Notes: a model not told the origin generated them from the letters alone. Positions 36,175 to 45,336 are shown, counted from the first letter of the stretch. The stretch: DNA of 64,000 nt from an uncultured Chlamydiae bacterium (GCA_937996705.1 CALKUQ010000022.1:58676-122675); one strand, 5' to 3'. Translations and numbers: made by a program.

Positions 36175-37113
36175 ATGATAACAAGATATCTCTTAAATAA
36201 GTTGGCTATCTCGCTTTCTACCCTTTTTTTTGTAATCACCCTCACATTTATTTTAATGAAATCGATTCCTGGAGATCCTTTTTTGCAGGAGCAGGCGATC
36301 CCTGAAGAGATTTTAAAAAATTTGTATGCACACTACGGCCTAGACCAACCTATTTATGTCCAGTATATTAAATATTTAAAAGGGGTTGTGACCTGCGACC
36401 TTGGACCCTCTTTTAAATATGAGGGAAGAACCATTAATTCTATTATTAAAAGTGGATTTCCGATCTCTTTGTCTTTAGGCCTCTTTGCCTTAACCCTCTC
36501 TCTGATTTGGGGGGTTCTGTGGGGTTCTGTGGGCGCTTTTTATAAAGGGAAATGGCTAGATCATTTTGCTACCCTAATCGCCCTTTTGGGCATGTCTGTT
36601 CCAAGCTTTATCCTGGCTACATTCCTTCAATATATCTTTGGGATGAAACTAGGTCTCCTTCCGATTGCTAGGTGGGGAGGGTTTTCCCACATGATATTAC
36701 CTGCAATTGCCATAGCCTCCTTTCCCAGCGCCTTTATTGCAAGACTTGTAAAAACAAGTATGATAGAAGTTCTCCAAAAAGATTATATTATAACAGCAAA
36801 GTCGAAAGGACTTTCGACCTTTGAAATTTGGAAAAACCATGTTTTTAAAAACAGCCTTCTCCCCGTCGTCTCTTACTTAGGGGCTTTAACAGCCAATATT
36901 GTAACAGGAAGCTTTGTTGTCGAAAAAATTTTTGGAATTCCTGGTATTGGCTCTTGGTTTGTAAACAGCATTACCAATAGAGACTACACAATTATTATGG
37001 GGCTCACTATTTTTTACAGCTCCATTTTAATGCTAACTATTTTCATTTCTGACCTCCTCTCCTTCCTTTTAGATCCTAGAATCAAAAACAACATGTTGGA
37101 ATATGCTGCGTAA
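36175..37113 (+). CDS. oppB: Oligopeptide/dipeptide ABC transporter permease (OppB/DppB)
   Basis: A 312-residue inner-membrane permease, the first gene of an oppBCDF operon. It has an N-terminal helix, the DppB-type lead (KSIPGDPFLQEQ and LYAHYGLDQPIYVQYIKYLKG), and the EAA loop TAKSKGLSTFEIWKNHVFKN that docks the ATPases. About six helices are visible. The start ATG 36175 has no clear ribosome site. oppC starts 11 bases before its stop. No substrate-binding protein gene (oppA) lies on either side, so binding proteins must be encoded elsewhere. Confidence 0.95.
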   Translation: MITRYLLNKLAISLSTLFFVITLTFILMKSIPGDPFLQEQAIPEEILKNLYAHYGLDQPIYVQYIKYLKGVVTCDLGPSFKYEGRTINSIIKSGFPISLSLGLFALTLSLIWGVLWGSVGAFYKGKWLDHFATLIALLGMSVPSFILATFLQYIFGMKLGLLPIARWGGFSHMILPAIAIASFPSAFIARLVKTSMIEVLQKDYIITAKSKGLSTFEIWKNHVFKNSLLPVVSYLGALTANIVTGSFVVEKIFGIPGIGSWFVNSITNRDYTIIMGLTIFYSSILMLTIFISDLLSFLLDPRIKNNMLEYAA

Positions 37114-37912
37114 CAAATCTTCCCTAATTGCTCTGATTGTTTTAATGCTTTTGATTGTCTTCAGTCTAATTGGCCCCTCTTTCAGCTCACACACCTATTA
37201 CGAGACAAATTTAGCTTATAAAAATCTCCCCCCCTCACCCCTTCATCCATTTGGCACCGATGAACTGGGCAGAAGCATTTTTGTTAGAATTTGGTGGGGG
37301 GCTAGGATTTCCCTTTTTATTGGAATAGCGGCTGCCTTAATTGACATGATTGTAGGTGTTTTTTATGGAGGAATTTCTGCCCTTTTAGGGGGGAAAATCG
37401 ATGAGATCATGATGCGTTTTGCAGACACGTTGGGCTCTCTCCCCCACCTTCTCATTGTCATTTTACTGACAGTTATCCTGGAGCAAGGGGTCTCAACAAT
37501 CATTATAGCAATGACCTTAACAGGGTGGATTAACATGGCTCGCATTGTTAGAACCCAAATCTTGACCCTAAAAGAGCAGTCGTTTATCCAAGCTGCAAGA
37601 TCGATCGGGGCAAGTAAGTTTAGGATTTTAACTAGACACCTAATTCCCAACTGCTTTGGGGTGATTATCACAACAATGACACTTACTATCCCTCAGGCAA
37701 TTTTCACGGAAGCCTTTTTAAGCTTTCTGGGACTCGGTGTTCAAGCTCCGATTGCTAGCTGGGGGACCATGGCTAGCGACGGCCTTTCTGCCCTCTCCTT
37801 TTATCCATGGCGCCTCTTTTTTCCGGCTGCATTCATCAGCCTAACTATGCTAGCCTTCAATTTATTAGGTGATGGCCTTCGAGACACCCTTGACCCTCTT
37901 AGCAAATCATGA
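37103..37912 (+). CDS. oppC: Oligopeptide/dipeptide ABC transporter permease (OppC/DppC)
   Basis: Second permease, 269 residues. Features are the N-terminal helix, the family lead HPFGTDELGRSIFVRIWWGARISL, and the EAA loop QAARSIGASKFRILTRHLIPN. The C-terminal block EAFLSFLGLGVQAPIASWG is characteristic of OppC/DppC. It pairs with OppB to form the membrane channel and would energise peptide uptake with OppD and OppF, a likely nutrient source for an intracellular parasite. It overlaps oppB by 11 bases and oppD by four (ATGA). Confidence 0.95.
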   Translation: MLRNKSSLIALIVLMLLIVFSLIGPSFSSHTYYETNLAYKNLPPSPLHPFGTDELGRSIFVRIWWGARISLFIGIAAALIDMIVGVFYGGISALLGGKIDEIMMRFADTLGSLPHLLIVILLTVILEQGVSTIIIAMTLTGWINMARIVRTQILTLKEQSFIQAARSIGASKFRILTRHLIPNCFGVIITTMTLTIPQAIFTEAFLSFLGLGVQAPIASWGTMASDGLSALSFYPWRLFFPAAFISLTMLAFNLLGDGLRDTLDPLSKS

Positions 37913-38676
37913 ATACACTACTTGTTGTTGAAAATCTTTGCGTTAAATTTGCTGATAGAGCAGCGCTCGATCATATCAGTTTTTCTCTAGAGACGGGAGA
38001 GTGTATTGCTATTGTAGGGGAATCAGGTTCGGGAAAGACAACTTTAGGCAAAGCAATTCTTGGGTTGAACCCTAAAACATCCTCCGAGGTGTATAGGGGC
38101 TCGATTTTATACAAAGGGAGAGAACTTCTAAAATTAGATGAGTCAGAATTACGAGGGTATCGAGGAAAAGAGATCTCGATGATTTTTCAAGACCCCCTCT
38201 CTGCTCTAAATCCCACAATGACTATCGGCAATCAGGTAATGGAGAGTTTTTTAAAACATCACCCGAAACTGTCGAAAATACAAGCTCATAAAAAAGTGAT
38301 TGAGATTCTAAGTTGGGTAGGAATTTCGAATCCTGAGGAAAGATTTTACCACTACCCCCATCAATTTTCTGGGGGGATGCGCCAAAGAGTTGTGATCGCA
38401 ATTGCCTTGGCCCCGAATCCTAAAATTCTAATCGCAGATGAACCGACAAGCGCCCTCGATGCTACGATCCAGGTCCAAATTTTAGCTCTCTTGAAAAAAA
38501 TTCAAGAGGAATTAAAGATGAGTATTATTTTTATCACCCACGACTTGAATATCGCCTTAAATTTCGCCTCACGAAGTTTAGTCATGTTAGAGGGTAAAAT
38601 TGTAGAAGATCTAAAAAAGGGCTCAGCCCCTACAAATCGCTATACTAAAAGTTTACTTGGAATAACGTATGCTTAA
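37909..38676 (+). CDS. oppD: Oligopeptide ABC transporter ATPase (OppD)
   Basis: A 255-residue ATPase. Walker A is GESGSGKTT near residue 38, the Q loop is IFQDPLSALNP, the signature is FSGGMRQR, and Walker B is ILIADEPTSALD. It ends shortly after NRYTKSLLG, so the C-terminal oligo-HPY extension of longer OppD proteins (about 320 residues) is reduced, as is common in short peptide-importer ATPases. It overlaps oppC by four and oppF by eight bases, indicating coupled translation. Confidence 0.93.
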   Translation: MNTLLVVENLCVKFADRAALDHISFSLETGECIAIVGESGSGKTTLGKAILGLNPKTSSEVYRGSILYKGRELLKLDESELRGYRGKEISMIFQDPLSALNPTMTIGNQVMESFLKHHPKLSKIQAHKKVIEILSWVGISNPEERFYHYPHQFSGGMRQRVVIAIALAPNPKILIADEPTSALDATIQVQILALLKKIQEELKMSIIFITHDLNIALNFASRSLVMLEGKIVEDLKKGSAPTNRYTKSLLGITYA

Positions 38677-39463
38677 AGTTGATCATCTTAATTTCTCTCA
38701 TATCACAAATGGTAAAAGAAAGGAGGCCTTAAAAAACATCTCCCTAACCGTGGAAGAGGGGGAAACATTTGGTCTAGTGGGAGAGAGTGGCTCTGGGAAA
38801 ACAACACTGGCACTCCTTTTAATGGGTCTTTTAAAGCCGACTTCAGGTTCAATTTGTTATAAAGATTGCGCTTTTCATCGAGAGATCCAAATGATTTTTC
38901 AAGACCCCTACTCCTCACTCAATCCGAGAATGAGTGTTGAACAAACCATCTCTGAGCCCCTTATAATTCACAAAATTGGGACAAGACAATCTCAAAAAAA
39001 CAGGGTGTTTGAACTTTTGGAACTTGTAGGCCTTGATCAAAATTTTGCAAAAAGATACCCCCACGAAATGAGCGGAGGTCAGAGGCAGAGAGTTTGCATC
39101 TCAAGAGCTCTAGCTCTAAATCCGAAATTTCTTATTTGCGATGAGCCTGTCTCAGCCCTTGACATCTCGATTCAGTCACAAATTATTTATCTTCTTGAAG
39201 ATCTGCAAAATAAACTGCATTTAACCTATTTTTTTATCTCTCATGATCTCCCCCTTATAAGATATTTAACAGATCGCGTTGCTGTAATGAAAGAGGGGGA
39301 AATTGTTGAAATGGACGCAACTAAAAATCTATTTGCATCCCCAAAACATCTCTATACTCAGACCCTTTTGTCCTCTATACCATCAGTTCTACCTGGCCTG
39401 CAAACCCAAACCCTGCACTTAACAGAAGACAAAATTTTTGCACTCACTGGCCCCACAGATTGA
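38669..39463 (+). CDS. oppF: Oligopeptide ABC transporter ATPase (OppF)
   Basis: A 264-residue ATPase partner of OppD. Walker A is GESGSGKTT, the Q loop is IFQDPYSSLNPRM, the signature is MSGGQRQR, Walker B is FLICDEPVSALD, and the C-terminus has HLYTQTLLSSIPS, the OppF-type tail. The last 106 bases overlap the 3' end of the amino-acid permease gene on the opposite strand, so roughly 35 C-terminal codons of each gene are antisense to each other. This is the last gene of the operon and no terminator is seen. Confidence 0.93.
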   Translation: MLKVDHLNFSHITNGKRKEALKNISLTVEEGETFGLVGESGSGKTTLALLLMGLLKPTSGSICYKDCAFHREIQMIFQDPYSSLNPRMSVEQTISEPLIIHKIGTRQSQKNRVFELLELVGLDQNFAKRYPHEMSGGQRQRVCISRALALNPKFLICDEPVSALDISIQSQIIYLLEDLQNKLHLTYFFISHDLPLIRYLTDRVAVMKEGEIVEMDATKNLFASPKHLYTQTLLSSIPSVLPGLQTQTLHLTEDKIFALTGPTD

Positions 39464-41226
39464 GCCGTTCTACTTCCTAAAATCACCAGATCAAACCCCT
39501 CCTCTTCCACAAGATCACACACAGTTCTTGTAATGGATCTAGATCGGATCATTCGAACATTCATTTTTACATTCTTTTCCATCCCAAAAACTTGCGCCTT
39601 CTTAAGCACCTCTTCTGCATACACCTCTTGTTGCATTTTCGAGACATTCATAGGAAGGACATAAGGCATCTCTGTAATATGGAGTAAAGTTATCTCTGCT
39701 CCAAATTTTTTTGCCAAATTACACCCGATTACAAGGGTGTCTGGAACTAAATTCCCCCGAGTTAAGATGAGAATTTTTTGAACGCTCAACTCTTTATATT
39801 TAGGGACTTTTATCTTTTCTAAGGAAATTTGACCGGTGGCGGAAAGTTTGTGATGTCTCCTGTACATAAAATACATAGCAAGACCTACCACAATCCAAAT
39901 CATCCCGAAATTTCTTCCATTAGGCTTTGTGATGATCACAAGGAGCCATACAGCTAAAGTCATGAGAGCGCCAATGATCGCTGTAATTGATAAATCTTTC
40001 CCCATGATTCTGATATTCAAAGGGGCTCTGAAAGGACGATGGACATCTGGGAACCGTATTCTATGGAAAATAAGAGAACAATGAGCGCAAAAAAAGGCGA
40101 GCATTGCACCAAAACTATAGAGTTCTGCAAGCGCATTTAAACTCCCCTCGCTCCATACAATCACAAGGGAGGCAAGTATCCCGAAAAAGATTAGTGAGAC
40201 ATAGGGAGTTTTAAACTTGTGGTGCAAATTATAAAATGTCTTGGGAAGTTGAAAATACTCTCCCATATTAAAGGATAGTCTTGAAGCTCCAATCAGTCCC
40301 GCATTGGAAGCTACAATCAAAATAACAGCTGCAAGTAACCCGACCCAAGGACCCAGAACTGCTTTTCCTATCGGTAACACTGAGACAATTCCAGCAATCG
40401 GATCCTCTTGGTAGGTTGTAGAGAGCTCTTGCGGGGTGATTGCAGAAAGGGCTGTAACTGCCACCCCTGCATAAACCACTAAAAGCAGACCCATGGCAAG
40501 CATAATTGCTTTAGGGACAGTTTTTTTAGGATTAATTGCTTCAGCTGAAAGCTGCGCCATCGACTCAATTCCGGTGTAAGCAACCATCGCCATTACAACA
40601 CCATATAAAAATTGCTCCCACGTAGGTGACCACATTTTATCTGCGCCATTAATAACCAAATGGTGGATGAACTCCGGCAAGGAAACAATCGTAAAAATTC
40701 CAATCCCTACAATAACTAACTGAGTAACAATTGTAAGCATCGTTAAAATGAGAGAGAATCTTGTCGATTGTTTATTTCCCCGAATATTCAAAATTAGCAT
40801 CAAAAAAATGATAATAATTGAAAATGAGATCTTTACTGAAACTAATTTAAGCGCCGGAAAAAAATAGGAGAGATACGGGCCTACAGAATACGCAGATACT
40901 GCAATTGTTACAATGTAATCTAAAAGTAGCGCCCAACCCGCTATAAAAGAGATTAAGTCATTAAATGTTTTTCTCGAAAAGGAGGCAGAACCCCCTGCTT
41001 CCTGCATCACAGATGACATTTCTGCATAGGTAAGTGCCGTGCAGACAAAGACCAACCCTGCAATCAGTAACGCAATGGGTGTAGCTCCAAGAGCATACAT
41101 CGCAGTAATTCCAAGCGCATAATAAATTGAAGAGCCTAAATCTCCATAGCCGATCGCAAAAAGATCCCCGACTCCGAGGCTTCTTTTCATGTGACCCTTA
41201 TCCGCTTGCGTTACTTTCTCACCCAT
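39358..41226 (-). CDS. APC-family amino-acid permease with C-terminal universal stress domain
   Basis: A 622-residue inner-membrane transporter. The first 460 residues show about twelve helices and the APC signature region (GYGDLGSSIYYALGITAMYALG, EMSSVMQEAGGSASFSRK), typical of cationic or broad amino-acid carriers. From about residue 480 a soluble domain resembles UspA: VQKILILTRGNLVPDTLVIGCNLA and DLVILGSRTAQSVGPVSAKILSSV, with the glycine-rich nucleotide loop partly altered. Such fusions may let nucleotide binding regulate uptake. The 3' end overlaps oppF antisense by 106 bases, and ispH lies upstream in the same direction. Start ATG 41226; ATG at codon 13 is an alternative. Confidence 0.88.
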   Translation of the reverse strand: MGEKVTQADKGHMKRSLGVGDLFAIGYGDLGSSIYYALGITAMYALGATPIALLIAGLVFVCTALTYAEMSSVMQEAGGSASFSRKTFNDLISFIAGWALLLDYIVTIAVSAYSVGPYLSYFFPALKLVSVKISFSIIIIFLMLILNIRGNKQSTRFSLILTMLTIVTQLVIVGIGIFTIVSLPEFIHHLVINGADKMWSPTWEQFLYGVVMAMVAYTGIESMAQLSAEAINPKKTVPKAIMLAMGLLLVVYAGVAVTALSAITPQELSTTYQEDPIAGIVSVLPIGKAVLGPWVGLLAAVILIVASNAGLIGASRLSFNMGEYFQLPKTFYNLHHKFKTPYVSLIFFGILASLVIVWSEGSLNALAELYSFGAMLAFFCAHCSLIFHRIRFPDVHRPFRAPLNIRIMGKDLSITAIIGALMTLAVWLLVIITKPNGRNFGMIWIVVGLAMYFMYRRHHKLSATGQISLEKIKVPKYKELSVQKILILTRGNLVPDTLVIGCNLAKKFGAEITLLHITEMPYVLPMNVSKMQQEVYAEEVLKKAQVFGMEKNVKMNVRMIRSRSITRTVCDLVEEEGFDLVILGSRTAQSVGPVSAKILSSVKCRVWVCRPGRTDGIEDKRV

Positions 41227-41285
41227 ATTGAGAAGCTATACAAATCTACCTATAATTAGACAACTAAAATTGGTCCGGTCATAGT

Positions 41286-42203
41286 TTAGATGAGTTTAGG
41301 GAGCTGAAAGATTACCTCTTCTTTTGTAAAGACGACCTCTTCAGTTGAAGTGACACCAAGCTCGTAAAGTCTTTGAATGCAATCTTGAACTATCTCTTCT
41401 GGGGTGGATGCGCCAGCAGTTAATCCTATCACTTTCACCCTATCAAACCAAACTGGTTGAATCTCTTTGAACGAATTAATAAGATAAGATCTAACTCCCC
41501 TTGTTTCGGCCACTTCTCTAAGTCTATTAGAATTAGAACTGGCAGGATCGCCTATCACCAATACAAGATCTACTTCTCCGGTAATCTCTTTCAGCGCCAA
41601 TTGACGATTGGTAGTTGCATAACAAATCGAGGAGGTGGGTAGGGTTTCAATTTTAGGATACTTACTTAAAAGAGTTTCTGTAATCTCTTTGACATCGTCT
41701 AAACTAAGGGTGGTTTGGGTAAGATAAAAAAGTTTTTCATCCTGACTGAAGGAAAGGTGTGCAACATCTTGTGGATTCTCTACAATTACAGTTTGCTCAG
41801 GAGCCTCTCCATAAGTCCCAATCACTTCGACGTGATTTTTATGACCTATCAAAATAATTTTATATCCTTTTTCTGCATATCTCTTTGCAGCCGAATGAAC
41901 TCTTGTTACAAGTCCGCAGGTTGCATCGATTTCAATCAGCCTTCGCCTTTTTGCATGCTCGCGCACCTCGGGGGAGACCCCGTGTGCAGAATAAATAATT
42001 CTAGCCCCCTCAGGAACTTCATCCAAGTCTTCAATAAAAATGGCGCCCATTTTTTCTAATCTACTAACAACGTGACGGTTATGAACAATATGATGTTTTA
42101 CCCAAACAGGTCTCCCCCAAAGCTCTAACACCTTCTCAACAGCTAAAATCGCCCGGTCTACCCCAGCGCAGAAACCTCTCGGCTTGGCAAGTAATAATTT
42201 CAT
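41286..42203 (-). CDS. ispH: 4-hydroxy-3-methylbut-2-enyl diphosphate reductase
   Basis: Last enzyme of the MEP isoprenoid pathway, making IPP and DMAPP for undecaprenyl phosphate and quinones. The 305-residue protein has the three cluster-binding cysteines at Cys12 (KPRGFCAGVDRA), Cys96 (IDATCGLVT) and Cys194 (SSICYATTNRQ). Substrate-binding histidines are His41, His74 and His124, and Glu126 is present in KNHVEVIGTYGE. The start ATG 42203 gives the usual N-terminus MKLLLAKPRGFC. It is the only MEP gene in the window. Confidence 0.97.
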   Translation of the reverse strand: MKLLLAKPRGFCAGVDRAILAVEKVLELWGRPVWVKHHIVHNRHVVSRLEKMGAIFIEDLDEVPEGARIIYSAHGVSPEVREHAKRRRLIEIDATCGLVTRVHSAAKRYAEKGYKIILIGHKNHVEVIGTYGEAPEQTVIVENPQDVAHLSFSQDEKLFYLTQTTLSLDDVKEITETLLSKYPKIETLPTSSICYATTNRQLALKEITGEVDLVLVIGDPASSNSNRLREVAETRGVRSYLINSFKEIQPVWFDRVKVIGLTAGASTPEEIVQDCIQRLYELGVTSTEEVVFTKEEVIFQLPKLI

Positions 42204-42238
42204 AAAACGAACCTATTGCAAGTTATTTTAACCTACAA

Positions 42239-42937
42239 CTATATTCGTTCCAAAATAGTAAATCCATGATTATTTAGACGTCTTTCCTCTAATCTCCACT
42301 CCGGATGCCTCTCTAAAAAATCTTGAACAGCAGGCCACAAACCCCGCTTATCTCGATCAAACCATGCAGGATATTCAGAATAATCGCCTCCATAACAAGA
42401 TTCGTCTGTATCACCCCACGGCTCGGATGTATCGTGAAGGGCAATGTATTTTTGGACATTGGGCGAAAACGCTTCAAGTTCGTAAGTTAAATGACAATAG
42501 GTGTGAAGAGAGTCGATAAAAAGAAGCTCAACCTCAGGAATTTGAATATTCATATCATTGTGTTGCCAAAAATCAAAGCTAATCTTCTTTTTCGCTGCAA
42601 ACTCCTTACAAGATTTCAGATTCGCCAAAGGGGGCATTTCTAAGTCGATACCTAAATACGACCTTGTATAACGGGGGTTCTCTGAAAGACCTTGGAGAAT
42701 TGCTACAGTTGAAACAACGCTTCTTACACCGATTTCCACCACACTACTACACTCTTGAGCTAGCGCTCTGAGGCGAGGTAAATGCTCGTTAATATCGGAG
42801 GGGGTTTTACAAAGATATTCGTACCTCTTTTGGATTTGAGTATCTATACCGCTTCGAAATCTGCCAGCTTGTAACATCAAAGGAAAAAGGTTTAAGACCA
42901 TACTTAAAAAAAGGGCTGTTTTAATTTGAACTTTCAT
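42239..42937 (-). CDS. Exported protein with methyltransferase-like fold
   Basis: I place the start at ATG 42937, with AAAAGGAATAG just upstream. This gives MKVQIKTALFLSMVLNLFPL then MLQAG, a convincing signal peptide. The frame is open to 42988, but that overlaps the kinase gene. The 232-residue product then has SSVVEIGVRSVVSTVAILQ, a motif I-like glycine strand, YLGIDLEMPPLANL, and VELLFIDSLHTYCHLTYELE, the acidic and His-rich segment of the Methyltransf_24 group. A SAM-dependent enzyme with a signal peptide is unexpected because the periplasm has no SAM; it might act after secretion into the host. The gene follows the kinase gene by 19 bases. Confidence 0.72.
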   Translation of the reverse strand: MKVQIKTALFLSMVLNLFPLMLQAGRFRSGIDTQIQKRYEYLCKTPSDINEHLPRLRALAQECSSVVEIGVRSVVSTVAILQGLSENPRYTRSYLGIDLEMPPLANLKSCKEFAAKKKISFDFWQHNDMNIQIPEVELLFIDSLHTYCHLTYELEAFSPNVQKYIALHDTSEPWGDTDESCYGGDYSEYPAWFDRDKRGLWPAVQDFLERHPEWRLEERRLNNHGFTILERI

Positions 42938-42956
42938 TCTATTCCTTTTGCAATGA

Positions 42957-44876
42957 TTAACCTGCATCGGCTGCACATCTGAAGCCATAAGTTCTATTCA
43001 GACTACCTGGATTGTTTCTATGTCTATGAGAACATCGTAAATCTTCTTTCAAGCTCTTCCAGCAACCTCCACGCAAAACGCGGTAGACTCCCTGTTGAGG
43101 ACCTTTTGGATTAAGGGGCTCTTGTACGGAGACCTCATAATAATTGTAGCCGTACCAATCTTCGCACCACTCGTAGACGTTTCCTGCCATATCAAAAAGT
43201 CCATTTGCATTGGCTGGGTAGCTTGCAACGGGTGTTGTATCTGAGCTAAAAAAATTGGCCTGCGAACGTTCAATCTCTTCGCCAAAGGGGTATAAATTCT
43301 CGTCTAGCCCGCAAGAGGCAGCTACTTCCCATTCCGCCTCCGTAGGAAGTCTTTTTCCAACCCAGTGCGCATATGCAGTTGCTCCGTACCAGCTAACCCC
43401 TACCACTGGATGCTTGGCGTAGCCTGATTCAATGCTTAGTTTTCCGCCGGTTCTTTTAATGCGCGACTCTTTGAGAAAAATTGTGTCATTGTTGTTGCAA
43501 TCTTTTTCGCAGCCCATTACATCTAAAAATCTTACAAACTGCTCATTTGTCACAGGATGAATATCTATTGCAAAAGAGGAGAGCTGAATTCTGTGGCGAG
43601 GTTTTTCATCCCGAGCACCCGCATTTGTCCCTCTTAAATAATCCCCACCTTCGATAACAATCATTTCTGTGAGCATCGGAGCTTGATCTGTAACCTCTTT
43701 CTCTTTCGGCTTATATTGTGTGACTGTTGATTTGGTCTCAAAAATCGCTCCAGGGTCTGCTTCATACTCAAATTTCTTCAAAACTGAGGGTTGAATAATA
43801 GGTTTTGCTGCAGGCTCATAAGCAGGTGCGTATGAAGAGGCGAAAACAGGCTCAGGAACAGGAGAAGGGGCAGGCGCTGGCTCAGACTTCGCAATAAAAA
43901 GAGGCTCGGAGAGCTCTTTTACCGGAGTAATTCTCCCTAAATTTCGCTCAATATCCTTGAGCTCTTTTTGAGAGATCCTCTCCATAAGATCTGTTAAATT
44001 ATCACACCTCTCACTTGGGTTTTGCTTAAGGGTCGCTTTTATTAAGAGATCCCAATCTGAAGTAAAACTTGTTAAGATTGCAGAAGGCATAGTAAAGAGC
44101 CCTTCTGGCATGTATCCCATCAATAAAAAGTAGGCTAAAAGTCCAAAAGAATAGACGTCTGATTTAGGCCCACATTTTAAATCATTTCCCCCTAATTTTT
44201 GCTCGGGAGCTAAAAATCCATAACTTTGCAAAAAGGAGCGGTGAAGCTTTGTCAAAATCTTTAAATCTCCCCTCTTCTCAGAGTAGGGAGAATCACTTTC
44301 AAACCCAGTAATTGAGGAATCCAGATCGAGAGCTTTAGAAACAACCTGGTACATTTTTGAAAGAATTACACCCCTTCCTAAAATCTCGCCAATTCCCATA
44401 TCACTTAAATAGAGGTGAGGAAGCCCTTCTTCTACCCTTCCCACTAAAATGTTATTTAATTTAAGAGAGCCGTGGAATAACCCTTGTTTATGAATACAAT
44501 CAAGGGCGTATGCTACCTGTCTTAACAAAGAAATAATCTCTTTTTCTGAAAGTCTAGTTTTTAGAGAGCCTAAATATTGCGACAAATTACAAGGATCCCC
44601 AAGGGCATCAGAAATATAATCTGTAACCAAAAAATAGGTTTCCCCATCTTTAGAAACTGTGTGAGTTTTCACTAGATTTAGATGTTCAATAAGGGCTATT
44701 TTCCCAATCTCAGCTTCGAATGCTTGCATGAAGAGAGAATCTTTTGTCACCTCTTTAGGCAACATTTTGATCGCAAACCGTTTTTTCAAAAACTTGTGCT
44801 CAGCCAAATAAAGAGTGCCAAGTGGCCCCTCTCCAATCACCTTTAAAATGCGAAAATCGCCTATTGTCTCTAACAT
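42957..44876 (-). CDS. pkn1: Pkn1-like protein: kinase-like domain fused to SUMF1/FGE domain
   Basis: A 639-residue protein. Residues 1-310 form a Ser/Thr kinase-like domain: glycine loop GEGPLG, AIK lysine (Lys37), YALDCIHKQGLFHGSLKLNN, SDMG at 158-161, and LAPEQKLGG. The HRD motif reads HGS, so the catalytic aspartate is replaced by Ser137, and DFG reads DMG. After a Pro/Ala-rich linker, residues 398-638 form a formylglycine-generating/sulfatase-modifying-factor domain (GGDYLRGTNAG, GKRLPTEAEWEVAA, DMAGNVYEWCEDW, LRGGCWKS). This architecture is that of chlamydial Pkn1. Given the missing aspartate it is probably a pseudokinase or an atypical enzyme. The RodZ-like gene lies 15 bases upstream. 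Confidence 0.9.
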   Translation of the reverse strand: MLETIGDFRILKVIGEGPLGTLYLAEHKFLKKRFAIKMLPKEVTKDSLFMQAFEAEIGKIALIEHLNLVKTHTVSKDGETYFLVTDYISDALGDPCNLSQYLGSLKTRLSEKEIISLLRQVAYALDCIHKQGLFHGSLKLNNILVGRVEEGLPHLYLSDMGIGEILGRGVILSKMYQVVSKALDLDSSITGFESDSPYSEKRGDLKILTKLHRSFLQSYGFLAPEQKLGGNDLKCGPKSDVYSFGLLAYFLLMGYMPEGLFTMPSAILTSFTSDWDLLIKATLKQNPSERCDNLTDLMERISQKELKDIERNLGRITPVKELSEPLFIAKSEPAPAPSPVPEPVFASSYAPAYEPAAKPIIQPSVLKKFEYEADPGAIFETKSTVTQYKPKEKEVTDQAPMLTEMIVIEGGDYLRGTNAGARDEKPRHRIQLSSFAIDIHPVTNEQFVRFLDVMGCEKDCNNNDTIFLKESRIKRTGGKLSIESGYAKHPVVGVSWYGATAYAHWVGKRLPTEAEWEVAASCGLDENLYPFGEEIERSQANFFSSDTTPVASYPANANGLFDMAGNVYEWCEDWYGYNYYEVSVQEPLNPKGPQQGVYRVLRGGCWKSLKEDLRCSHRHRNNPGSLNRTYGFRCAADAG

Positions 44877-44891
44877 CGATCCCTCCTACTG

Positions 44892-45299
44892 CTAAAGAAG
44901 TCCCATTTTTTTTGAAAGCCACCAAGCAAGAAAGAGTACGACAGCTACGCCCGCCGTCCAAATTAGATTTGGCATCCATTTAGCTCCGTGCGCTGAATTC
45001 CCCCTTCTTTCGAGAGTTCCGATCCCATATGCAAAATCGTGGGTCTCTATGGGAAGTTTGAACACTTCTGGAAATTCTCTTGTCATTTTATCAATGTCCA
45101 GGCCTAAAAAAGTGGCATACTGTCTCATAAAACCGTACAAATAGACAGTAGAATGAAACTTATCAACAGCCCCCTCTTCAATTGCGCTTAAATAATTTAT
45201 ACGGATTGATGTAGAGCTTTCAATTTCTCTCAAAGAGATGTTTCTCTCCTCTCTTCTTGCTCGAAAAATCTCACCAACTTTTTTTGCATCAGCTATCAT
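44892..45299 (-). CDS. rodZ: Truncated RodZ-like membrane helix-turn-helix protein
   Basis: A 135-residue protein. An HTH_25 domain fills residues 5-75 (VGEIFRARREERNISLREIE, then STSIRINYLSAIEEG and YLYGFMRQYATFLGLD), followed by a short linker and one C-terminal helix (LIWTAGVAVVLFLAWWLSK). Full-length RodZ has a periplasmic domain of about 200 residues that is missing here; chlamydiae are known for such short RodZ proteins, which bind MreB and take part in polar division. It lies directly upstream of the Pkn1-like gene and is divergent from rnhC, as I recall for C. trachomatis CT008/CT009. Start ATG 45299. Confidence 0.8.
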   Translation of the reverse strand: MIADAKKVGEIFRARREERNISLREIESSTSIRINYLSAIEEGAVDKFHSTVYLYGFMRQYATFLGLDIDKMTREFPEVFKLPIETHDFAYGIGTLERRGNSAHGAKWMPNLIWTAGVAVVLFLAWWLSKKMGLL

Positions 45300-45336
45300 A
45301 AAACTACCACCTTGGTCTTTTCAACTGTATATCAAA

